Assembly: GCA_034435035.1 (NCBI GenBank)
Contig: DAOTXW010000085.1
Span: forward strand, 1-64,000
DNA from: JAHEME01 sp034435035
GTDB taxonomy: Bacteria > Chloroflexota > Anaerolineae > Aggregatilineales > UBA3940
Length of the DNA: 64,000 nt
Direction of reading: 5' to 3'
Shown here piece by piece: positions 17,089 to 24,803 of this stretch; the stretch's first letter is position 1; every line of letters starts with the position of its first letter. The notes beneath the pieces were generated by a model. The model was not told the DNA's origin, searched no databases, and saw only the letters and a program-made list of their open reading frames with translations. Made by a program: the position numbers and the translations under genes.

Positions 17089-17551
17089 GGTGACTATCCC
17101 CGGGCGCGGTCAGCTGCTGATCAGGCACGTGGTGTTGGATGTGAACGGCACGCTGGCTACCGACGGCAGCCTGATCGAGGGGGCGGTGGAGCGTCTGGCT
17201 CGCCTGCGCCAGCAGGTGGACATCCACCTGATCACCGCCGACACGCATGGCGGGCAGGCTGCCATTGATGCGCGGCTGGGGCTCACCGCTCACCGGCTGC
17301 GTGCCGGTTCCGAACGCGAGCAGAAAGCGCGCCTGGTGGGAGACCTGGACCGGCAGCACTGCGCGGCGGTCGGCAATGGCAGCAACGATGCGCTGATGCT
17401 GCAAACCGCCAGCCTGGGGATCGCTGTGCTGGGCCGCGAAGGACTCTCCATCGAGGCGCTGCGCGCCGCCGATGTGGTGGCGGCGTCGATTGAGGATGCG
17501 CTGGACCTGCTGCTGCAGCCCGCCCGCCTGATCGCCACCCTGCGGCGCTGA
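17078..17551 (+). CDS. HAD family hydrolase, soluble P-type ATPase-like
   Basis: The product has 157 residues from ATG with AGGAGGA upstream. Motif I is LDVNGTLA (nucleophile Asp, with Asn in place of the second Asp, as in the soluble P-type ATPase-like group), motif II is LITADT, and motif IV is GNGSNDALML. It has no large cap domain. The substrate is unknown; this group contains small phosphatases. It overlaps the preceding gene and ends before a strong hairpin shared with the converging gene. Confidence 0.85.
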   Translation: MPIEVTIPGRGQLLIRHVVLDVNGTLATDGSLIEGAVERLARLRQQVDIHLITADTHGGQAAIDARLGLTAHRLRAGSEREQKARLVGDLDRQHCAAVGNGSNDALMLQTASLGIAVLGREGLSIEALRAADVVAASIEDALDLLLQPARLIATLRR

Positions 17552-17578
17552 TAGGCGCCGGGCAGGACCTCAATGCCG

Positions 17579-17611
17579 CGGCGGGCGCCGCTCCGCTGGC
17601 TGCGCCCGCCG
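17579..17611. terminator. Convergent GC-rich hairpin
   Basis: A perfect 10-base inverted repeat (17579-17588 with 17602-17611) with a 13-base loop lies between two converging genes. It lacks a T run, so it is only a probable terminator for both directions. Confidence 0.45.
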
Positions 17612-17631
17612 TCCGGGATGCGCAGAGATGG

Positions 17632-17961
17632 CTACTCCAGATAGTCGCAGACGCCGCTGTTATTGGCATCCACGAACTTGACCCCGCCGGAGCGGCCTGA
17701 CTGTTTGGCAAATCCTGCCCTCATACCTGACCCCTGCCCGCCGCCCTGCGGGATGCGATCGCACAGTCCATCGCCATCCTCATCCACGTAGCCAGGGCCG
17801 TCGCCGGGGCCAGGGCCATTGGACTGCCCCTGTCCCGGTGTACCGCCCGGCATACCGGGGCCGCCGGGGCCGCCTCGGGCTGCCGCCGCCGTCCCGATGC
17901 TCAGCATGAGCGCCAGCACGACCACTATCCCGATTACCATGATGATCCTGATCGCTTTCAT
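17632..17961 (-). CDS. Small secreted Gly/Pro-rich protein with two Ca-binding-like loops
   Basis: The 109-residue protein starts at ATG 17961 (AGGAG nine bases upstream). Residues 1-27 form a signal peptide ending at TAAAA. The next about 30 residues are Gly/Pro/Gln-rich. Two acidic loops follow: DEDGDGLCDRI and DANNSGVCDYL, the second at the C-terminus. Both have the D-x-[DN]-x-[DS]-G spacing of EF-hand or thrombospondin-3-type calcium loops and each carries one cysteine, which could pair. The family is seen as small exported proteins of unknown role in several lineages. The frame upstream of the ATG continues to 18144 but is not supported. Confidence 0.8.
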   Translation of the reverse strand: MKAIRIIMVIGIVVVLALMLSIGTAAAARGGPGGPGMPGGTPGQGQSNGPGPGDGPGYVDEDGDGLCDRIPQGGGQGSGMRAGFAKQSGRSGGVKFVDANNSGVCDYLE

Positions 17962-18064
17962 CTCAACACACTCCTGTAGGTAACCGAAGTCTGCCTGCAG
18001 GATAGCCTGCCCGTGTGTAGATAGGATGAGGGCACTGTGAGGAGTTTGCGGGATCGGCCAGAGG

Positions 18065-18889
18065 TCAGCCGCCGGCGGCGCTGAGCAGCGCCTCCCCGCA
18101 CAGGGGATTCGGGCTGCAGGAGGGTACATCCGGGGCGCAGGCATAGTTGACTGGCATCCCCAGGTACCGCGAGGGATCGATCGTATTGTCGAAGATCAGC
18201 TCGTTGGCGAAGCTGCCGCTGCCATCATCGACCACGATCGAAAAATGCAGATGCGTGCTGATGGCGCTGCCAGCCCCGTTGAAATCGCCTGTGTAGCCGA
18301 GACGCGTCCCCTGCCGGACGAAGACCTCGCGCGCGCCGCGCGGGAAGGCGTCCTCGATGAAGTCGGTCTGGCCGCCGGCGGGGGCCATGTGTGTGTAGTA
18401 CAGCCATATCTGCCGGCCCGGGTGCAGCGGATCGTCGGGCACACGCTGGATCAGTGCGCTGGTCCATTCATCCAGCCGGGACACGTAGCCATCGTATGCC
18501 GCGTAGACGGGGGTGGTGCCCGGTTCACCCAGGCTGAAGATGTCGATGCCCTGGTGGCGGCGCCCCTCGGAATAGGGGCCGCGCGGGTCGCCGTACAGCA
18601 GGCCAATATAGCCATCGGCCGGCAGGATGAAAGGCGCTCCGGGGCAGACCGCCCGCTGCGCGGTAACCAGGCCGGCACGCTCCTCGGGGCTGCCGGTGAA
18701 CCACGTCAGGAAGGTGCGGCTGCGCGGGCTGGCCATGTCCTGCGCCACCCCGACGGCGCGAAAAGTGGCGTAGACAGCGGCCAGCAGCAGCGCCGCTACC
18801 AGCGCGCTGCGGCGGCGCTGCGGAGTCTGCATCACCCAGACAGCGAAGCGCTTCACCCCGCTCCAGATACCGTGCAGGAATTGACCCAT
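18065..18889 (-). CDS. M23 family metallopeptidase (LysM-less, membrane-anchored)
   Basis: The 274-residue protein is read from ATG 18889, with GGAGG upstream. A membrane anchor at residues 29-46 precedes a peptidase M23 domain. The zinc ligands are visible: H-x3-D in RRHQGIDIF and H-x-H in STHLHFSI. These enzymes cut peptide cross-bridges in peptidoglycan or act as surface endopeptidases. C-terminal cysteines (CAPDVPSC, NPLC) may form disulfides. A frame extends 32 residues upstream but contains no ribosome site. Confidence 0.88.
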   Translation of the reverse strand: MGQFLHGIWSGVKRFAVWVMQTPQRRRSALVAALLLAAVYATFRAVGVAQDMASPRSRTFLTWFTGSPEERAGLVTAQRAVCPGAPFILPADGYIGLLYGDPRGPYSEGRRHQGIDIFSLGEPGTTPVYAAYDGYVSRLDEWTSALIQRVPDDPLHPGRQIWLYYTHMAPAGGQTDFIEDAFPRGAREVFVRQGTRLGYTGDFNGAGSAISTHLHFSIVVDDGSGSFANELIFDNTIDPSRYLGMPVNYACAPDVPSCSPNPLCGEALLSAAGG

Positions 18890-18956
18890 CCGGGGCCGGC
18901 CCTCCGCAAAAAGCCCCCGCTGCCAGCAGCACGCAGCGGGAAAGAGAATCGTGTAG

Positions 18957-18962
18957 ACTATA
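18957..18962 (-). promoter_or_regulatory. Weak candidate -10 for the M23 peptidase gene
   Basis: ACTATA on the plus strand reads TATAGT on the minus strand, 68 bases before the peptidase ATG. No TG extension or -35 is seen. Confidence 0.3.
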
Positions 18963-18997
18963 GTGCGCCGGCCGGGAGGCTGCAACCACCCTGCCGG

Positions 18998-20155
18998 TTA
19001 TTCGCTTTGCCAGCCCGGCCCCAGCCGCGCTTCCAGGTAGCGGCGGATATCCAGGCTCAGGTCCTCCATCGGCGCATAGTAGCCATGAGCGAACCGGTGT
19101 GATCCCATCCCCTGCTGGACAGATTGGCAGATTGCCCAATCCTGACGATTGACCAAATCCCAGAAGTCCACCGCATCGGCGGGATCGAAGGCGGCCTTGC
19201 GGATTTCGTCGGGGTGGAACAGAAAATCGCAAACCACGCGGGTATGGCCTGGCTCCTGCGGCAGCAGCATGAATGCTGCCACATGGTCGCAGGAAAGGCT
19301 CAGCATCAGGTTGGGGTAGATCAGCTCGCCCTTGTGGCGTACCTTCTCTGTGTCGGAAAGGCCGGGGAATGGGGCGCGGTCGGTAGTGCCGCTGAAAGTG
19401 AAAGTCACCATTCCGTCAGCGTGAGGGATGCCCTCCTCCCAGTCCAGAGAGGAGCCGCCCTGCTTCTTGAAGTCGGGCACGATGCGGCACAGCTCGGGAT
19501 GCACCGGCCCGCAGTGGTAGCATTCGTTGTAATTCTCTGCGATCACTTTCCAGTTAGCAGCCACTTCGTATACCAGCCGGCGAGCCACACGCAGGTCAGC
19601 CAGCGGGTAGCGGCGCAGCCGATCAGGGACCGGGCCCAGCTGCGCTTCCAGCGAGCGGGTCTGCGCGGCCGCGGGTGTCAGGTTGACGAAGATGAAACCG
19701 CCCCATGTCGCCACTGAGACCGGGAAAAGGGCGAAGTCCGCTTCGTTGAAACCCTCGGCCTCACTCAGGTAGGGGGCGTTGCGGACTTCGCCGCTGAGTT
19801 CGTAACACCAGGCGTGGTAGGGGCACTGGATGACCCCTTTGAAGCGCCCAACGGCGGCCAGGGCCTCCCCCGGGACCGGCGGGGCATCGTCGAGCACCAG
19901 ACGGCTGCCGCGGTGGCGGCACACGTTAAAGTGGGCGCGCAGGTCGCCCTGCCGGGTGCGGGTGACGATAATGCTCTCCCCGGCCACATCGGCCAGCAGA
20001 TAATCGCCGGGCTGTGACAGGGCTTCGGCGCGGCCCACGTAGAACCACTCGCGCCAGAAAAGGGCCTCGCGTTCGCGTTGATAATGCTCGGGCGACAGGT
20101 AGGCGGTCCGCGGCAGACTGCGCTGCATCGGGGATAGGGTGGTAGTGTCGGCCAT
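18998..20155 (-). CDS. Rieske non-heme iron oxygenase, alpha subunit
   Basis: The 385-residue protein starts after GGAGGAG. The Rieske [2Fe-2S] ligands are C79, H81, C111 and H114 (CRH and CPYH). The mononuclear iron facial triad is H214, H219 and D339, within NECYHCGPVHPEL and RQDWAIC. The E-N-Y-N-E-C-Y-H-C segment is characteristic of the choline/glycine-betaine/carnitine monooxygenase group (GbcA, CntA, plant CMO). It should hydroxylate or N-demethylate a small quaternary amine or aromatic compound with O2. No ferredoxin reductase gene lies nearby, so electron supply must come from elsewhere. Divergently transcribed from an amidohydrolase gene. Confidence 0.92.
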   Translation of the reverse strand: MADTTTLSPMQRSLPRTAYLSPEHYQREREALFWREWFYVGRAEALSQPGDYLLADVAGESIIVTRTRQGDLRAHFNVCRHRGSRLVLDDAPPVPGEALAAVGRFKGVIQCPYHAWCYELSGEVRNAPYLSEAEGFNEADFALFPVSVATWGGFIFVNLTPAAAQTRSLEAQLGPVPDRLRRYPLADLRVARRLVYEVAANWKVIAENYNECYHCGPVHPELCRIVPDFKKQGGSSLDWEEGIPHADGMVTFTFSGTTDRAPFPGLSDTEKVRHKGELIYPNLMLSLSCDHVAAFMLLPQEPGHTRVVCDFLFHPDEIRKAAFDPADAVDFWDLVNRQDWAICQSVQQGMGSHRFAHGYYAPMEDLSLDIRRYLEARLGPGWQSE

Positions 20156-20197
20156 GATGATCGGCTCCTCCAGCGGCGATTACGACGGCGGGCCACA

Positions 20198-20203
20198 ATT
20201 GTA
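20198..20203 (-). promoter_or_regulatory. Weak candidate -10 for the Rieske oxygenase gene
   Basis: ATTGTA on the plus strand reads TACAAT on the minus strand, about 43 bases before the oxygenase ATG. It lies in the 94-base gap shared with the divergent amidohydrolase gene. No -35 is apparent. Confidence 0.3.
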
Positions 20204-20249
20204 GTAGACTTCCCCTGCCTGCGTAAAGTGCACCGGAGGGTCTTCCCGC

Positions 20250-21845
20250 ATGCCCCAGATCGCTGACCTGCTCATTATCCATTCGGCTGTCTTCACCGCT
20301 GATCCGGACAACCCGCATGCCGACGCAGTGGCCATCAGCGGCAACCGTATCGCCTGGGTCGGCGAGGATGCGGAAGCCAATAAGTGGCGCGGCCCCGGCA
20401 CGCGCGTGATCGACGGGCAGGGGTGCACCCTGATGCCCGGTATCATCGACAGCCACTATCATCTGCAGATGGGTTCGCTGGAGCTGGCCGACGCGCAGCT
20501 TGGCGGGCTGACCAGCCTGGAGGAAGTTTCGGCTGCGCTGCGCGCGGCTGCAACCGCAGAGCGGGAGTGGGTTGTCGGGCGCGGGCTGAACTACGGGATC
20601 CTGCCAACCGACAGCGCCCGGATGCTCCTGGATGCGGCGCTGCCCGATCGCCCGGTCATTGTGTTTGCCTATGATACCCATTCGGCCTGGGCCAATACCG
20701 CGGCGCTGGAACGCGCCGGCCTGCTGCAGGGGGCCGATACGCCGCGCAACAGCGAAGTCTTGATCGGGCCAGATGGGCAGGCCAGCGGCGAACTGCGCGA
20801 GTCCGGCGCCTATGATCCGGTGATGGCCCTGATCCCGCCGCCGGATGCATCCCGACGGCGTGCCCTGCTGCGCCAGGGGCTGGCGCAGGCCGCTGCCCAT
20901 GGAATCACCAGCGTGCACAATATGGATGGCGACGCGGAGCAGCTGTCCATGTATTCCGCGCTGGAGGATCTGGGCGAGCTGACTCTGCGGGTCTATGTCC
21001 CGTTCACCGTAACCCCGTCCACCGATCCAGACGCCCTGAGCGAGGCCGTCGCCATGCGCGAGATGGCCTCCGGCGACCTGGTGCGGGCCGGGAGCGTCAA
21101 GCTGTTCATGGATGGCGTGGTCGAATCCTATACGGCTCTGCTGCTGGAACCCTATGCCGGCGAGCCGTACAACTATGGCGGCGCCAACTTCAGCCCGGAG
21201 CATTTCACCATGCTGGCGATCGAGGCGGACCGGCGCGGGCTGCAGATCATCGTGCATGCCGTCGGGGATGGCGCCGTCCGCCGCACGCTGGACGGCTACG
21301 CCGAGGCGCAGCGGGTGAACGGCATCCGGGACAGCCGGCACCGTGTTGAGCACATCGAGCTGGTGCACCCGGACGACCTGCCGCGTTTCGCCGGGCTGGG
21401 CGTGATCGCCTCGATGCAGCCGCTGCACGCGCCCATGACGGCCAGCGGGCTGGATGTGTGGCCGTCGCGGGTGGGGCAGGCCCGCTGGGATCACAGCTTC
21501 GCCTGGGAATGGCTGCGCCGGGCCGGGGCGCGGCTGGTCTTCGGCAGCGATTGGCCGGTGGTCGATCACAACCCGCTGGCGGGGATGCATGCTGCCGTGA
21601 ACCGCCGGCCCTGGCATCCCGGCGGCGTGGAGCATCGCCAGTCGCGGGTGCGGGCGCTGACCGCCTACACCCGGGAGGCAGCCTATGCCGAGTTTCAGGA
21701 GCATGAGAAGGGGCAGCTCCGGGCCGGGATGCTGGCCGATCTCGTTCTGCTGTCCGACAATCTGTTCACCGTGCCGGCGGAGAATATCGGCGCGGTGCGG
21801 CCCGTGCTGACCATCTGCGATGGGCGGATCGTCTTTGAAGGCTGA
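20250..21845 (+). CDS. YtcJ-like amidohydrolase
   Basis: The 531-residue enzyme starts with ATG after GGAGGG. It has the amidohydrolase_3 features: PGIIDSHYHL (HxH metal ligands), HAVGDGAVR, HRVEHIELV, and FGSDWPV with the conserved Asp. The C-terminal ADLVLLSDN completes the small beta domain. YtcJ-type enzymes hydrolyse N-substituted amides or formamides; substrate not predictable. The gene is divergent from the Rieske oxygenase, which might be part of the same catabolic function, but this is only positional. Confidence 0.92.
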   Translation: MPQIADLLIIHSAVFTADPDNPHADAVAISGNRIAWVGEDAEANKWRGPGTRVIDGQGCTLMPGIIDSHYHLQMGSLELADAQLGGLTSLEEVSAALRAAATAEREWVVGRGLNYGILPTDSARMLLDAALPDRPVIVFAYDTHSAWANTAALERAGLLQGADTPRNSEVLIGPDGQASGELRESGAYDPVMALIPPPDASRRRALLRQGLAQAAAHGITSVHNMDGDAEQLSMYSALEDLGELTLRVYVPFTVTPSTDPDALSEAVAMREMASGDLVRAGSVKLFMDGVVESYTALLLEPYAGEPYNYGGANFSPEHFTMLAIEADRRGLQIIVHAVGDGAVRRTLDGYAEAQRVNGIRDSRHRVEHIELVHPDDLPRFAGLGVIASMQPLHAPMTASGLDVWPSRVGQARWDHSFAWEWLRRAGARLVFGSDWPVVDHNPLAGMHAAVNRRPWHPGGVEHRQSRVRALTAYTREAAYAEFQEHEKGQLRAGMLADLVLLSDNLFTVPAENIGAVRPVLTICDGRIVFEG

Positions 21846-21864
21846 CCGCCGGGCAGGCGTCAGC
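21841..21864. terminator. Possible convergent hairpin
   Basis: GCTGAC-C-GCC and GGC-GTCAGC can pair with one bulge over a short loop, immediately where the amidohydrolase and dehydrogenase genes converge. It overlaps the amidohydrolase stop codon. Confidence 0.3.
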
Positions 21865-21876
21865 CGGTAGACTCTC

Positions 21877-23280
21877 CTATATCGGGACGTACTGGCCCGC
21901 TTCCGGGTTATAGCAGGCCGCTGGCGTCTCGCCCTCGCTGCGGTAGAACGACGAAAAACCTGCCCCCAGCATCCGGTGTACCCAGGCCGGGACCGGGTAG
22001 CCCGCCGACTCCATCGCCGCGGCAGTGGCGGCCACGCCCAGCGCGTCCCACAGCTCGAACGGGCCCAGCTCCTCGGCGAAGCCCCAGCGGATCGCCCGGT
22101 CGATGCTCACCGGCAGATCGGCGATCTCCGGGATACACCGGGCCGCATAGCTGAAACGATGGAACGTGGCGGCGCGGACGAACTGGGCGCCCCGGTCCTG
22201 CCCGCTGATCAGCGCCTGGATGCGTGCTGTGGTCGGGGTGATCGTGCTGGCCTGCTCCGCGGATTCAAAGTGGGGCGTGCGCGGTGGGGCATAGTCCAGC
22301 GCCTGCAGATCCAGCGCCCAGAACTCGCGCTCGCCGTCGCGGGTGACCATCCGGTAGAAGCCCTGCCCCGCTTTGTTCCCCAGCCAGCCGTTTTGCACCA
22401 GCGTATCCATGAGGCGGGTCAGCCCGGCATGCCTGAGCAGATGGCGGGCCTCATCGTGCGGGATGGCCTCGTACAGGTTGCTGTTGACATGCGCCATCAC
22501 ATCCAGCCCGATCAGGTCGAGGAGGCGGAAGACTCCGCTGCGCGGCCTGCCGATCAGCGGCCCGGCCAGCAGATCGATCTCCTCGACCGTGTAGCCGTGC
22601 TCCAGGGCGTAGATCACCTCGTAAGAACCGGCGATGGACAGGAAGCGGTTGGCGATGAAATTGGGCGTGTCCTTGCAGATGACGACCCCCTTCTCCAGGG
22701 TGTCCGCGGCGAAGCGGGCCATCGCGCTCAGCACTTCCGGCAGCGTCTCCGGCCCCGGGATCACCTCGACGAGCTTGAGATAGCGCGGCGGGTTGAAGAA
22801 ATGGGTGCCGAGGAAGTGCTGTCGCAGCGCCGGGCTGCATCCCCCGGCGATCGCCCGGATCGGGATGCCGGAGGTGTTGGTGGAGACGATGGTCTGCGGC
22901 CCGCGCACCGCGTCCAGACGTGCCATCAGCCCCTGCTTGATGTCCAGCCGCTCGACCACCGCCTCAAGGATCCAGTCCGCCTCGCGCAGCCGGTCGAAGT
23001 CATCCTCCAGGTTGCCGGGGCGCACCAGGCTGGCGCGATCGGGGTCGGCCAGCGCGGGCGGGCGGGATCGCAGCACCGCCTCCCAGCCGCGCTGGACGAT
23101 CCGGTTTCGGACCTCGGCATCGGTCAGTGACAGCCCGCGTGCCTGCTCGTCCGGCGTCAGCGTATCAGGCGTAATGTCCAGCAGATCGACCGGCACGCCG
23201 GCATTGGCCAGCAGCGCCGCGATGGCTCCGCCCATCGTGCCGGATCCGATCACCGCGGCGCGGCGGATCGGGTAAGCCAT
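21877..23280 (-). CDS. 3-hydroxyacyl-CoA dehydrogenase, lacking a hydratase domain
   Basis: This 467-residue enzyme oxidises L-3-hydroxyacyl-CoA with NAD+. It starts with ATG after AGGAGG. GSGTMGGAIA (residues 12-21) is the nucleotide-binding loop; STNTSG and HFFNPP mark the catalytic region with the conserved His; the first C-terminal helical domain (about 210-310) is followed by a second one (about 355-455). The sequence ends at YNPEAGQYVPI. In FadN-type proteins this segment is usually continued by an enoyl-CoA hydratase domain of about 300 residues, which is absent here because the converging amidohydrolase gene begins 31 bases downstream. No frameshifted remnant is seen. Confidence 0.9.
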   Translation of the reverse strand: MAYPIRRAAVIGSGTMGGAIAALLANAGVPVDLLDITPDTLTPDEQARGLSLTDAEVRNRIVQRGWEAVLRSRPPALADPDRASLVRPGNLEDDFDRLREADWILEAVVERLDIKQGLMARLDAVRGPQTIVSTNTSGIPIRAIAGGCSPALRQHFLGTHFFNPPRYLKLVEVIPGPETLPEVLSAMARFAADTLEKGVVICKDTPNFIANRFLSIAGSYEVIYALEHGYTVEEIDLLAGPLIGRPRSGVFRLLDLIGLDVMAHVNSNLYEAIPHDEARHLLRHAGLTRLMDTLVQNGWLGNKAGQGFYRMVTRDGEREFWALDLQALDYAPPRTPHFESAEQASTITPTTARIQALISGQDRGAQFVRAATFHRFSYAARCIPEIADLPVSIDRAIRWGFAEELGPFELWDALGVAATAAAMESAGYPVPAWVHRMLGAGFSSFYRSEGETPAACYNPEAGQYVPI

Positions 23281-23463
23281 AGCTGTCCTCCTGATGTATC
23301 AGTGCCCGGCTCCATTAAAGCACAGGCGGCGGCAGGCTTCAAATGCCCCCGCCTGGCGATCGGGCGCCTTTCAGGACAGTGGGCGCGGGGGCGCATGATG
23401 GGGCCTGCCCCTCCCCCCGGTCTGAAAGATACCCGCCCGGCAACCCCCTGATGGGAGCAGGTG

Positions 23464-23472
23464 TGATACACT
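23464..23472 (+). promoter_or_regulatory. Extended -10 element for the kinase gene
   Basis: TGATACACT matches TGn plus TACACT. No -35 found. The rest of the 270-base region from 23281 contains no further gene I can recognise. Confidence 0.45.
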
Positions 23473-23550
23473 CTAAGCGGGAGGCAGGGGATAGGGGGTC
23501 GTCCTCTGCTGTCGCGGCCAGGCATTCGGCTTGATGGAGAGTCTATTCGC

Positions 23551-24792
23551 ATGATCGGTCACGTCCTCAAAGATCGCTACCGCATCTATGACCGCCTGGG
23601 GGCTGGCGGTGCGGCCACCGTCTACCTGGGGCGCGATTCGCAGACCGGGCAGATGGTGATCGTCAAGGTGGTTCACAACCACCTGGTCAATGACAAGTTC
23701 ATGGGGCGCTTTCAGCGCGAGATCCAGCTGCTCCAGTCCCTGAACAACCCGCATATCATCAAGCTGTACGACTGGGGTCTGCAGGAGTGGGATCCTCAGG
23801 ATAACATCGCCATCAGCTATATCGTCGCAGAGTTCGTTGAAGGCCATACCCTGGCCGATATTGTCGATACCCGTGGCCCGCTGGATGAGCCGACCGCGCT
23901 GGCCATCGCCCGACAGGTGGCGCTGGGGCTGGCTGATATTCACCGCCAGGGCATCGTTCACCGCGACATCAAATCCCAGAACATCATGATCACCCCCGCC
24001 AACCAGGCGAAGATCATCGACTTCGGGATCGCCAAGGGGCAGGGGCATGAAACGTTGACGGCCTCGTCGCACTTCGCCGGCACCCTGTACTACGCGCCCC
24101 CGGAGCAGATCCTGGAGGCGCACGGCGTGGATCATCGCGCCGACATCTACGCGCTGGGCGTGGTGCTATACGAGATGCTGACTGCTTCCCTGCCGGTGAA
24201 GGCGCGCGAGTTCGGCACGGTGGCCTCGCGCATCATCTCCGGCAAGCTCGACCCCATCACCGGGGTCAGCGAGCCGGTGGCCGATCTGGTCATGGATATG
24301 ATGGCGCTCAAACCGGAGAACCGCCCCGCCTCCGCCGGGGAGATAGTCCAGCGCATCGAGCGCATCACCGGGCGCCAGCCGGCAGCCCTGGCCGATCTGG
24401 ACCTGCCCGCGACGACCACCAGCCTCAAGCCGATGCAGATCTCTGCTGAGGATCGCACCGTCGCGATGCCACAGTACGAGCTGGTGCTGTTCAACGGCCA
24501 CCGGGTGCCGCTCACGCTTCAGGAGACCGTGATCGGGCGCAGCCACCCGCGCGATACCAGCGTGCCGGATGTCGATCTGTGGACGCTGGGGCTGGAGGAT
24601 GCACGCACCGCTTCCCGGCGGCACTGCCGCGTATTCCGGGAGGGGAACGCCTTTTACATCGAAGACCTGGGCAGCATGAATGGGACGTTCCTGAATGAGG
24701 AGCAGCTCGCGCCGGGGGCGGCGCATGTGCTGCACGATGGCGATCAGATCCTGGCCGGGCGCGTGGCCATGACCTTTCGGCTGGCCGGCTGA
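23551..24792 (+). CDS. Ser/Thr protein kinase with C-terminal FHA domain
   Basis: The 413-residue cytoplasmic kinase has GAGGAATVY (glycine loop, 17-25), K39 in IVKVV, E57, HRDIKSQN (137-144) and DFG (157-159), so all catalytic residues are intact. The activation loop contains LTASSHFAGT with candidate autophosphorylated threonines. No transmembrane helix is present, unlike many PknB-type kinases. After a linker (about 270-305), an FHA domain (about 310-410) shows VIGRS, SRRHCRV and GSMNGTFLN. It is followed after only 2-11 bases by a cysteine desulfurase gene, suggesting one transcript. Confidence 0.94.
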   Translation: MIGHVLKDRYRIYDRLGAGGAATVYLGRDSQTGQMVIVKVVHNHLVNDKFMGRFQREIQLLQSLNNPHIIKLYDWGLQEWDPQDNIAISYIVAEFVEGHTLADIVDTRGPLDEPTALAIARQVALGLADIHRQGIVHRDIKSQNIMITPANQAKIIDFGIAKGQGHETLTASSHFAGTLYYAPPEQILEAHGVDHRADIYALGVVLYEMLTASLPVKAREFGTVASRIISGKLDPITGVSEPVADLVMDMMALKPENRPASAGEIVQRIERITGRQPAALADLDLPATTTSLKPMQISAEDRTVAMPQYELVLFNGHRVPLTLQETVIGRSHPRDTSVPDVDLWTLGLEDARTASRRHCRVFREGNAFYIEDLGSMNGTFLNEEQLAPGAAHVLHDGDQILAGRVAMTFRLAG

Positions 24793-24803
24793 GGATGGCG
24801 CTG

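Noticed and set aside
19926..21704. 592-codon minus-strand frame overlapping the amidohydrolase and oxygenase genes
   Set aside because: Opposite a conserved amidohydrolase with all metal ligands; no family features of its own.
23281..23550. Possible tRNA or structured RNA in the 270-base gap
   Set aside because: No T-loop GTTCRANNC, no cloverleaf and no conserved riboswitch core; only the extended -10 is supported.
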